Notes under the pieces: model-generated
Told to the model about the DNA's origin: nothing
Database searches by the model: none
The model's input: the letters and a program-made list of their open reading frames with translations, nothing else
Translations under genes and position numbers: made by a program
In this document: positions 1 to 6,570 of the stretch, piece after piece
Layout of the letters: each line of letters opens with the position of its first letter
How positions within the stretch are numbered: the stretch's first letter is position 1
Source of the DNA: CANLWN01 sp039815505
GTDB lineage: Bacteria > Bacteroidota > Bacteroidia > Flavobacteriales > Flavobacteriaceae
DNA: 11,963 bases
Direction of reading: 5' to 3'
NCBI GenBank assembly: GCA_039815505.1
Contig: JBCBZE010000071.1
Location: 1-11,963 of the forward strand

Positions 1-237
1 GAATCCCTTGTCCGTTTTACCGTTCCAGATTTGCTCGTAGTATTTTCCATCACTGTTTGGTTTGGCTGTTATTACTCCATGGGAGCTTAGCTCCCCATAA
101 GACTGCCATGCGTTTGGCAAAATGCCCCCTCCGTCGAAATCTGTAACCAAATACACTTTTTCATCTTGCGCAAAATTGAGTTGAACAAGAAATAGTGATA
201 AAAGAAGGAGAACCAAAGCTAACTTTTTTGTTTTCAT
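1..237 (-). CDS. secreted protein of unknown function (5' part only)
   Basis: This is the first 79 codons of a gene whose remainder lies beyond the left edge. The ATG at 237-235 opens a typical Sec signal peptide: MKTKK, a leucine-rich core of about 15 residues (roughly residues 6-20), then a likely signal peptidase I site at N-F-A before Q24-D25. There is no lipobox cysteine, so the product is probably exported soluble or anchored by a C-terminal signal outside the window. The visible mature part (VYLVTDFDGGG, then a W-x-S-Y-G stretch and an I-W-N-G stretch) looks like an extracellular beta-sandwich, perhaps a carbohydrate-binding or enzyme N-terminus, but I do not recognise a family. A well-formed promoter and paired putative operators lie just upstream, so I infer that it belongs to the same PUL regulon as susCD. 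The start is supported by the signal peptide and by the promoter about 50 bp upstream. Confidence 0.82.
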   Translation of the reverse strand, partial: MKTKKLALVLLLLSLFLVQLNFAQDEKVYLVTDFDGGGILPNAWQSYGELSSHGVITAKPNSDGKYYEQIWNGKTDKGF

Positions 238-292
238 ATAGGATGGTATTTACACTTGCACAGATTTTGGCATGTTTGTATTTGTCTCCTAC

Positions 293-323
293 CAAAAGTA
301 TTTGTAGCGCGCATCCTAACAAA
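293..323 (-). promoter_or_regulatory. Bacteroidota-type promoter of the left-edge secreted gene
   Basis: Read on the minus strand, TTTG (323-320) is followed after 19 bp by TACTTTTG (300-293). This exactly matches the -33 TTTG and -7 TAnnTTTG elements of the Bacteroidota primary sigma factor, with a usual spacer. Transcription would start near 286-288, leaving a leader of about 50 nt before the ATG at 237. The -33 element lies just downstream of motif copy C2 (338-328), the geometry expected for an activator that contacts the polymerase. A second TACTTTTG at 327-320 overlaps the -33 element and might be an alternative -7. Confidence 0.6.
300..310 (-). promoter_or_regulatory. third, degenerate motif copy (C3) abutting the -7 element
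   Basis: GCGCTACAAAT on the minus strand matches the WTGCWWCAWWT motif except at its first two positions. It is offset 28 bp from C2, not 21, and its last base is the first base of the -7 element. It looks like part of a local duplication: GCTACAAAT followed by ACTTTTG occurs at both 336-320 and 308-293. It may be a non-functional remnant or a site with a different effect. Confidence 0.3.
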
Positions 324-327
324 AGTA

Positions 328-359
328 ATTTGTAGCAATAACTATAAAATTTGATGCAT
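328..359 (-). promoter_or_regulatory. paired direct-repeat operator, candidate HTCS site (copies C1 and C2)
   Basis: On the minus strand, ATGCATCAAAT (359-349) and TTGCTACAAAT (338-328) both fit WTGCWWCAWWT and are offset by exactly 21 bp. The same 21-bp pair occurs before the HTCS gene and before susC. Half-sites about two helical turns apart in direct orientation are how AraC-family DNA-binding domains usually sit. Assigning the site to this HTCS is an inference. A third, weaker copy follows at 310-300. Confidence 0.55.
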
Positions 360-484
360 CGCCATATTTCGCCGTTAGAACAAGGATTTATGGTGTTTGC
401 AATGCCTTTGATTATGATTTGGCGCCTTGTAAATTTTAGTTGTGGGCCAAAGGAATACAGGGAGGAATAATTTGATCCCGATTA

Positions 485-531
485 AAAGGCCATGGGAGTA
501 AAATTAAACGTTACTTACTCGCATGGCCTTT
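485..531 (-). terminator. long hairpin behind the lipoprotein gene, probable terminator
   Basis: AAAGGCCATG (485-494) pairs with CATGGCCTTT (522-531). After one G-G mismatch the stem continues as GAGTAA (496-501) with TTACTC (515-520), leaving a 13-nt loop. The hairpin begins about 49 nt past the lipoprotein stop codon. On the minus strand it ends in a short run of four T before AATC, so it would be a modest intrinsic terminator. No T run follows it on the plus strand. Confidence 0.5.
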
Positions 532-580
532 GGTTCTTAAGCGTTCAACACGCGTTAAAAAGGTTGATGATTACCTAAGA

Positions 581-2035
581 TCATTGTGTACATCCTCCCA
601 CAATATCGTCTATGAAATAGGTTTCTGTTGAACTTCCTCCCGGGTCAAAAAAGATTTGAATTTCGTTGTATTGTCCGGTGGGCGCCAATGGATCACCACC
701 ACCTGGATCTGAATCAAATGCTCGAGTGGCATTGGCAAAATCAAATTCCAGTTCTTCCCATCCCATGCCACTATGGGATGCGGTAACCTCTACCCCGAGT
801 GCTCCATCCAGACCTTGCGTTAGATTGAACCTGAGGTCAACGGCCTCGTCTGACCATACCTTCATTTGAATGACCTTATCGTCTTCGCTGAAATCCGCCG
901 GTTCTGCCGGGAAGTATTGGATAGCTTGAAACGCCGCACCACCACCTACTACTTCCAAAACATTGGATGCATCAGGGTTAGCTCCGGACAGATCTGGATT
1001 TGGGATAATTTGCGTAGAGGCAATTCCAAAAAACCCGAAAGTTTCTTCATTTTCCAGCGTAATCGATTCAAAAATCGGTGTGCATGGTTCGGGTTCTACC
1101 GGGGCATCGGGAGGGGCTGCGCCACCGTCAGGACATACACCTACATCATCCAAATAGAAGGTGCCGGCCACATCATCACCCGGACTTATAAACATTTGAA
1201 AGCGGATATATTCCCCGGTAGGGACAAAATTAGCCCCGTCGGCAATTCCAAGAGCGCCATCGGGATTACCTGTGAAACCTGCGGTCGCGGTGGTAAAATC
1301 AAAACGAAGTTCCTCCCATCCCGTGCCGGTATGGATCAAATTCACTTCTGCTTCGCGTTCCGTTTCATTATTTGGGTCTTGCTGTACCGTAAGCCTTATA
1401 GGGATTTCCGCATCTGACCAAAATAACAAACGCACCACTTTATCTTCAGCTGCGAAATTCGTAGGCCCCGTCATTTGCACCCCAAATCCATCAAAGTTCC
1501 CGCCTCCGTCCTGTGTTATTTCCAAAACGTTGGAAACATCCGGATTTGCACCTGAGGCGTCTGGATTGGGTACTACTTGAAGTTCTACACCATTAAAACC
1601 AAATGAAAATGCAGGATCGTTTCCATTGTCCCAAGTCACTGGAGCACTGAATATTTGCGTACATGGGTCTGCGGGGGGCACTATTTCAAATTGTTGTTCG
1701 GTAACCTTGTCATTAGCTGCAATGGCCCTGATAGTTATAAAAAAGTTCTCATCCGATTCAGGATAAATAAAGGTCAAGGATTGTTGTATTCCAATGAGCA
1801 CCGTTTCCACACCCGGGAGTCCGGAGATAACCTCAAAAGCAGTGGCACCCTGTGCGGTTGGACTAACGGTAACCGAAAAAGGGGGCTCCTCATTATTAAA
1901 TGCTATATTGGCCTGGACTTCTGTTGGAGCTGGTCCCTCTACCAATACCGCATCGAACTCAACCTCCCTATCGCAAGAAATTAGTATAAGGATTCCCATT
2001 CCCAATGAAAAGAATCGCAGAAAAAAAAGTCGCAT
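581..2035 (-). CDS. PKD-like and tandem CBM-like surface lipoprotein, probable surface glycan-binding protein
   Basis: This 484-residue lipoprotein has a hydrophobic signal (residues 4-20) ending in the lipobox L-I-S-C, so Cys21 would be lipidated. Residues about 25-120 resemble a PKD-like Ig-fold domain. Two homologous CBM-like beta-sandwich domains follow, at about 125-301 and 318-482. Both open with C-T-x-I-F, contain PNPD-x-SGANPD-x-SNVLE, share a GWEEL-x-FDF strand (239-247 and 425-433), and close with an F-Y-x-DD or Y-F-I-DD strand. Each is bracketed by two cysteines (C125/C301, C318/C482), which suggests one disulfide per domain. A proline-rich linker (302-317) separates them. No catalytic domain is visible, so binding at the cell surface (the SusE/SusF role) is the best guess. 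The gene is divergent from the HTCS instead of following susD, which is not the usual order. Sampled lines are mostly 50% GC or more, above its neighbours, perhaps because the protein is rich in Gly, Ala, Pro and Asp. Substrate unknown; beta-glucan is only a guess. Confidence 0.82.
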   Translation of the reverse strand: MRLFFLRFFSLGMGILILISCDREVEFDAVLVEGPAPTEVQANIAFNNEEPPFSVTVSPTAQGATAFEVISGLPGVETVLIGIQQSLTFIYPESDENFFITIRAIAANDKVTEQQFEIVPPADPCTQIFSAPVTWDNGNDPAFSFGFNGVELQVVPNPDASGANPDVSNVLEITQDGGGNFDGFGVQMTGPTNFAAEDKVVRLLFWSDAEIPIRLTVQQDPNNETEREAEVNLIHTGTGWEELRFDFTTATAGFTGNPDGALGIADGANFVPTGEYIRFQMFISPGDDVAGTFYLDDVGVCPDGGAAPPDAPVEPEPCTPIFESITLENEETFGFFGIASTQIIPNPDLSGANPDASNVLEVVGGGAAFQAIQYFPAEPADFSEDDKVIQMKVWSDEAVDLRFNLTQGLDGALGVEVTASHSGMGWEELEFDFANATRAFDSDPGGGDPLAPTGQYNEIQIFFDPGGSSTETYFIDDIVGGCTQ

Positions 2036-2117
2036 AGTTGATTTGTTTAGATTTCAAGTAAACAATATAACTTTTTACTTCCTTTGGTAAGGGAATAGCT
2101 ATATTTTTAGAAGATGT

Positions 2118-2149
2118 TTGCAACATTTGAAGCTTAATATGCTACAAAT
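2118..2149 (+). promoter_or_regulatory. paired direct-repeat operator before the HTCS gene (copies A1 and A2)
   Basis: TTGCAACATTT (2118-2128) and ATGCTACAAAT (2139-2149) fit WTGCWWCAWWT and are offset by exactly 21 bp, pointing toward the HTCS gene. This implies autoregulation if the HTCS binds them. The pair sits in the 168-bp gap between the divergent lipoprotein and HTCS genes and could act on either. A near-match (AAGCTTCAAAT, 2135-2125, one mismatch) lies between the two copies on the minus strand, facing the lipoprotein gene. Confidence 0.52.
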
Positions 2150-2203
2150 TTTATTTTTACTAGATACAAAATGCGCTTTCTTGAGCTTTCAATATATGAG
2201 TTA

Positions 2204-5200
2204 ATGATAAAACTTAAAAAATATTATTTCAGGCTTTTACGGCTTGTATTTTTATTGGTTTTTCTTTTGAATGCGAAAGAGGGCATGTCCCAAATTGATT
2301 TCGATTTTTTGGAATTTCACTCGGTCAATGAAAATATTTTCCAACGTCCGATAACGGCAATGGTAATGGATAAGTTTGGCTTTATTTGGATAGGGACGGA
2401 CGGCGCAGGGCTATACAAGTTTAACGGTTTTTCATATACCTACTATGTCCATGACCTAGAAGATAACAATAGTATAAATAGCAATTCGATAAGTTCCCTT
2501 TTTGTAGACACTTCAGGGCAATTATGGATCGGCACGGATGCGGGACTCTGCGTTTATAACGATGAACAAAACTCCTTTAAGCGATTTAAAAACAATCAGT
2601 ACGATACCACCGGAACGAACTATACCAACATTTTATGTTTTGCCCAATATGAGGATAGATTTTTGGTGGGTACGTATGATGGGATAAGATCGGTTGACCA
2701 AGAGAATGGCTGGCTAGAGAATTACAGTTTAACGGGAACTTCGGTTCTGGACTTAAGGTTTTCCACAAAAGGGAACCTGTACGTCGCCACCAATGAGGGC
2801 TTAAAGCTTGAGCAATACCACCAAAGGGGGCAGACGGAAAATTTGTCGTTAACGCCTGATGGATCGGTACAGCAAATAACGAAATTGCATTTGGACAAAC
2901 GAGAGAACCTCTGGGTCGGAACCCTCAGGAGCGGGGTGTTCAAAGCTGATTTAAAAAAAGTACGGACATCTTTTTCCAAATTGGATATTGTTCAAAGTGC
3001 TATCATGTCCATCACCAGTGGCATGGAACATGTTTTTGTGGCAGTTGAGAACGAAGGTTTGATCATTCTGGATATGAACGGAGGTATCGTAAAGCACTAC
3101 AGATACAATGTACAGGATAACTATAGTATTGCCTCCGATTCTGTTTGGTCCATTTTACTGGATAATGAAAATAGGGTTTGGTTAGGGTATTATGAAAACG
3201 GTTTGGGTTTTTTTGACCAACACCACAATAAATTTAAATCTTTACAAAAAGACGACATTGGAAATAGTATTCAATCCAATGATATAAAGGCCTTGGCAAA
3301 AACTGAAGACGGTAAAATCTGGATAGCCCAAACCAATGGAATAGATATATTGGATGTGGATACTGGAAATGTAGTGAACGTTTACGGTACATCAAAGTCC
3401 GATTTTAAAGGTCTGGAATCTGGAATATATATTGAAGATATTTTCTTGGATAGCCAAGGTAATATTTGGGTAGCTACTTGGGGAAATGGGATATTTTTCC
3501 TAAAAGAAGGTACAAAGGCGTTTATCAATTTTACCAAGAAAAGTACATCCGGGGTACTGCTAACAGATAAGGTAAGATGTTTTACCGAAGATAGTTTAGG
3601 TAGGGTTTGGATCGGGTCTTTTTTGGAAGGGGTTTATTATTTTGACCCTAAAACAGATCAAATCAAGGCCCCAACAAGTGATTCTTATCTCAATTCCCAA
3701 ATTATTCAAAAGGATGTCAAAGTGTTATACCATGATAGTTATGGTTTTATCTGGATAGGGACCTCTTCCGGGCTTTACCAAATTAAAGAAGATAAAAACG
3801 ACTATGATATTGTAGCCCATAACAATGCAATTTCCTCTAAATTTGGTGGGCACCCCAGTTCTAATCGTATTTTGGATATTTTTGAAACCCAAGATGGGAC
3901 TATATGGTTCGGTACTAATGGGGGAGGGCTGTTTTCTTATAAAAGGGATGAACGTGATTTTGAACGTTTGGAACTTAAAAATCACAATCTAACCTATGTC
4001 AATGCCATATTTGAACCGATAAAAAACGAACTTTGGCTCAGTAGCAAGCAGGGGGTTCTAAAAATTCATCGCGAAACCAAAGAATTCATCAGGTTTACCA
4101 CAAACGATGGTTTATTGGAGAATTTCTTGATTGATCGGGCGATTGTTATGGACGATAATGACCGAATGTATTTGGGTACTAAAAAGGGCCTTAACATAAT
4201 AGAACCCCAGAATATCGTTTACAATCCATACTTGACCAAACCCTATTTGAAAGATGTAAAACTATTTAACAAGAAAATAGATAAAACGGACCAATTGGGT
4301 TCTTTGCACTTTACTCCCGAATCCAACTCAATTACACTACGGCATGATCAAAATGTACTGACCATTGACTATGAGGCCATAAGCTATACCCGGCCGGAGA
4401 AAAATCAATATGCTTATTTTCTTGAAGGCTTTGAAAAGACATGGAACAATGTGGATTCAAAGACCAGTGCAACCTACACAAATCTAGCTTCTGGAGATTA
4501 CATTTTTAAACTCAAGGCCTCTAACAATGACAATAAATGGAACGAGGCGTCCGTCATTCTAAAAATTAAGGTAATGCCGCCATGGTGGAAAACCCTATGG
4601 GCCTACATACTTTATCTTTTGCTTTTTACCGTTCTATTATTATCCGTAATGTTTCTGTATAAAAAGCGGGTCAATGAAAGAAATACCTTTCGGCTAGAAC
4701 GGGAACGTAGAAAACAAAAAGTAGAGCTACAGCAACAAAAGCTTCAATTTTTTACAAATATCTCCCATGAATTCAGGACTCCCTTAACTTTAATAATCAA
4801 CCCGATCCAGGAGTTGATCAAATTGGACGAGGCCGATTTTTCCAAATCCATACGTCAAAAACACCATATTATCCATAAAAATGCGGAACGACTTTCTAGA
4901 TTGATCAATGAGCTGATGGACTTTAGAAAACTACAATCCAACAAACTTCGGTTAAGGATAAGCCAGTTCAACTTAATTGAACATACAAAAAGTATACTCA
5001 GTTTCTTTAATGAGGAATCCAAAAGAAGGGCGATACGCTTGGATTTGAAGTTGGAGAAGAAAAACCTGGATATATGGGCGGATAGAGGGATGCTCGAAAA
5101 GATTTTGTTCAATTTATTATCGAACGCCTTCAAGGTTACCCCCAACGAGGGTAGAATACGAATCAGCATACTATCGGGCCATACAAAAATACTGCCTTTG

Positions 5201-6325
5201 ATAAGTGAAGAGACACCCATCCCCGTTGTGGAAATAAGTATAAGGGACAACGGCCCCGGGATTGATCAAAAAGACTACAAGAAAATATTCAAGAGATTTT
5301 ACCAAATAAGTGAGTTGAACAAATCCTACTATGGAAGCACAGGTGTTGGCCTGGAAATGGTGAAGAGTTTTGTAGAGCTTCACAAAGGAATGGTAATGGT
5401 CGATAGTGAATTGGGCAAAGGGTCCGTATTTAAAATAATCATTCCCTATGGGAAAGAATTTTTTAAAGGGTCCCAACATGCTTCGGCCAATGGTAGGGAA
5501 CAGATTATTCCACCAGATGATAAATTGAAACCAAAACATGAAGTCTATAGGATAGAGGATATTCTATCCAAGAAAGAGTTAAAAAAGAAGTTGCTTATCG
5601 TGGAAGACAATGTAGACCTTCAAGACTACCTTGTTTCCATACTGGAACACGAGTATGAACTAATTTTGGCTTCCGATGGCCAAGAAGGTTGGCTAAAAAC
5701 CATGGAACATCATCCAGATATTATAATAACCGATGTCATTATGCCGCTTATGGATGGGATAGAGTTTAGCGAAAAAGTTAAAAACGATCCTTCGCTAAAT
5801 CAAACACCTATTGTGATGCTTACCGCCAAGGAATTGACCAAGGATAGAATAAAGGGCATGGAGGCAGGTGCTGAAGCGTATCTTGTAAAACCCTTTGACA
5901 CAAAGGAACTCAAAGTCGTCTTAAAACAGCTGCTTTTAAAGAAAGATCGTCTTTTGCAGCAATATTCAAATGTGCCCGTTCCCAACACGGAAAAAAAAGA
6001 AATAAATTTAGACAACGACTTTATTCAAAGGGTAGTGGAATATATTCAGGAGAATATTGAAAACACTTCTTTGAATGTTGAAAAATTATCTTCTCATCTC
6101 TGCCTTAGCCGAAGTCAGGTCTACAGAAAGATTAAGACCTTAACAGGTCTGTCTCCTATCGAATTTATCCGAAGAGTTCGTCTTGAACGTTCCAGAACAC
6201 TTTTCCAAAACGATAAAAATCTAAATGTAAGTGAAGTTGCGCATAAAGTAGGTTTCTTATCGGCTTCGTATTTCACGGTTTGCTATAAAAAGCAATATGG
6301 TGAGCTTCCAAAGAGCGGCAAATAG
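2204..6325 (+). CDS. hybrid two-component system sensor histidine kinase/response regulator (HTCS), AraC-type output
   Basis: One-protein PUL regulator that senses a glycan fragment in the periplasm and controls transcription. Numbered from the ATG at 2204 (1373 residues): signal peptide (1-27); 14 propeller repeats of W-I-G-T type from W62 to about 665, enough for two seven-bladed propellers; a Y_Y_Y domain (about 708-789); one membrane helix (about 797-821). The kinase follows: NISHEFRTP with phospho-acceptor His855, then ATPase motifs N970/N974, DNGPGI from D1015 and GVG at 1047-1049. The receiver (about 1130-1240) has acidic D1135, phospho-acceptor D1177 and K1229. An AraC-type helix-turn-helix closes the protein (about 1275-1373); its end, GELPKSGK, departs from the usual TPSEYR-like ending. 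All key residues are present, so it should be active. An in-frame ATG at 2171 would add 11 residues; I prefer 2204 because it puts the charged KLKK directly before the hydrophobic core and because a promoter placed downstream of the operator would initiate after 2171. Confidence 0.95.
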   Translation: MIKLKKYYFRLLRLVFLLVFLLNAKEGMSQIDFDFLEFHSVNENIFQRPITAMVMDKFGFIWIGTDGAGLYKFNGFSYTYYVHDLEDNNSINSNSISSLFVDTSGQLWIGTDAGLCVYNDEQNSFKRFKNNQYDTTGTNYTNILCFAQYEDRFLVGTYDGIRSVDQENGWLENYSLTGTSVLDLRFSTKGNLYVATNEGLKLEQYHQRGQTENLSLTPDGSVQQITKLHLDKRENLWVGTLRSGVFKADLKKVRTSFSKLDIVQSAIMSITSGMEHVFVAVENEGLIILDMNGGIVKHYRYNVQDNYSIASDSVWSILLDNENRVWLGYYENGLGFFDQHHNKFKSLQKDDIGNSIQSNDIKALAKTEDGKIWIAQTNGIDILDVDTGNVVNVYGTSKSDFKGLESGIYIEDIFLDSQGNIWVATWGNGIFFLKEGTKAFINFTKKSTSGVLLTDKVRCFTEDSLGRVWIGSFLEGVYYFDPKTDQIKAPTSDSYLNSQIIQKDVKVLYHDSYGFIWIGTSSGLYQIKEDKNDYDIVAHNNAISSKFGGHPSSNRILDIFETQDGTIWFGTNGGGLFSYKRDERDFERLELKNHNLTYVNAIFEPIKNELWLSSKQGVLKIHRETKEFIRFTTNDGLLENFLIDRAIVMDDNDRMYLGTKKGLNIIEPQNIVYNPYLTKPYLKDVKLFNKKIDKTDQLGSLHFTPESNSITLRHDQNVLTIDYEAISYTRPEKNQYAYFLEGFEKTWNNVDSKTSATYTNLASGDYIFKLKASNNDNKWNEASVILKIKVMPPWWKTLWAYILYLLLFTVLLLSVMFLYKKRVNERNTFRLERERRKQKVELQQQKLQFFTNISHEFRTPLTLIINPIQELIKLDEADFSKSIRQKHHIIHKNAERLSRLINELMDFRKLQSNKLRLRISQFNLIEHTKSILSFFNEESKRRAIRLDLKLEKKNLDIWADRGMLEKILFNLLSNAFKVTPNEGRIRISILSGHTKILPLISEETPIPVVEISIRDNGPGIDQKDYKKIFKRFYQISELNKSYYGSTGVGLEMVKSFVELHKGMVMVDSELGKGSVFKIIIPYGKEFFKGSQHASANGREQIIPPDDKLKPKHEVYRIEDILSKKELKKKLLIVEDNVDLQDYLVSILEHEYELILASDGQEGWLKTMEHHPDIIITDVIMPLMDGIEFSEKVKNDPSLNQTPIVMLTAKELTKDRIKGMEAGAEAYLVKPFDTKELKVVLKQLLLKKDRLLQQYSNVPVPNTEKKEINLDNDFIQRVVEYIQENIENTSLNVEKLSSHLCLSRSQVYRKIKTLTGLSPIEFIRRVRLERSRTLFQNDKNLNVSEVAHKVGFLSASYFTVCYKKQYGELPKSGK

Positions 6326-6418
6326 CACATTAGTGGTCATTCTCCCATGAAACCCATAAAAGGCATCAATACGCTTTTAAATCATGAATTCCCCATGTAT
6401 TTATGTGGGTTGTTCTAA

Positions 6419-6450
6419 ATGCAACATATGTCATATTTATTGCATCAAAT
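6419..6450 (+). promoter_or_regulatory. paired direct-repeat operator before susC (copies B1 and B2)
   Basis: ATGCAACATAT (6419-6429) and TTGCATCAAAT (6440-6450) fit WTGCWWCAWWT, are offset by exactly 21 bp and point toward susC. The pair begins about 150 bp before the susC start. The same layout occurs before the HTCS gene and the left-edge secreted gene. Substrate-dependent activation of susCD by the adjacent HTCS is the natural reading, but it is inferred. Confidence 0.57.
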
Positions 6451-6477
6451 AAAGTCTCCTTAACCTTCTGGTAAAAT

Positions 6478-6485
6478 TAACTTGC
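6478..6485 (+). promoter_or_regulatory. candidate weak -7 element for susCD
   Basis: TAACTTGC matches TAnnTTTG at four of six fixed positions. It starts 36 bp after the G of the nearest operator half-site (6442), the same distance as from G336 to the perfect -7 element at 300 before the left-edge gene. A poor -7 with no clear TTTG at -33 would fit a promoter that depends on an activator. The leader would be about 80 nt. Confidence 0.3.
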
Positions 6486-6570
6486 ACTTCAGTAAATCTA
6501 ACCACATCCTTATCTAATTGGAATCACGGTATTGATTTGGTCTGAAATTAAATCTAAACTAATCAAACAA

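Larger units (their letters stand above)
238..580. other. 343-bp intergenic region between two minus-strand genes
   Basis: There is no convincing gene here. The left part (293-359) holds the promoter and three motif copies described separately, serving the secreted gene at 1-237. The right part holds the hairpin at 485-531 behind the lipoprotein gene. Between about 361 and 480 I see nothing firm. A weak inverted pair (ACAAGG near 379 and CCTTGT near 426) is too far apart to call. I found no tRNA, rRNA or repeat array. Confidence 0.6.
6326..6570. other. regulatory gap between the HTCS gene and susC
   Basis: This 245-bp gap holds the paired operator at 6419-6450 and a candidate -7 element near 6478. 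There is no strong terminator behind the HTCS gene. A distant inverted pair (AACCCA at 6351-6356, TGGGTT at 6406-6411) lacks a T tract. Read-through from the HTCS gene into susC is therefore not excluded. Confidence 0.45.

Noticed and set aside
866..1417. Open frame of 183 codons on the plus strand
   Set aside because: It is antisense to the well-supported lipoprotein gene, with a biased composition, no signal or domain, and no promoter. It looks like a by-product of the higher GC of that gene.
2171..2203. Upstream ATG of the HTCS gene as the true start
   Set aside because: It would put 11 residues including acidic ones ahead of the signal peptide, and the inferred promoter spacing puts the transcript start after it. 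It remains possible and is noted in the HTCS entry.
5171..5539. Antisense open frame of 122 codons within the HTCS gene
   Set aside because: It overlaps the conserved kinase ATPase region on the other strand and has no supporting signals.
6351..6411. Inverted repeat AACCCA/TGGGTT as a terminator of the HTCS gene
   Set aside because: The arms are only 6 bp, about 50 nt apart, with no T tract.
6532..6570. Upstream ATG of susC as the true start
   Set aside because: It would place a polar 13-residue stretch before a complete signal peptide; the ATG at 6571 gives a standard Sec signal.
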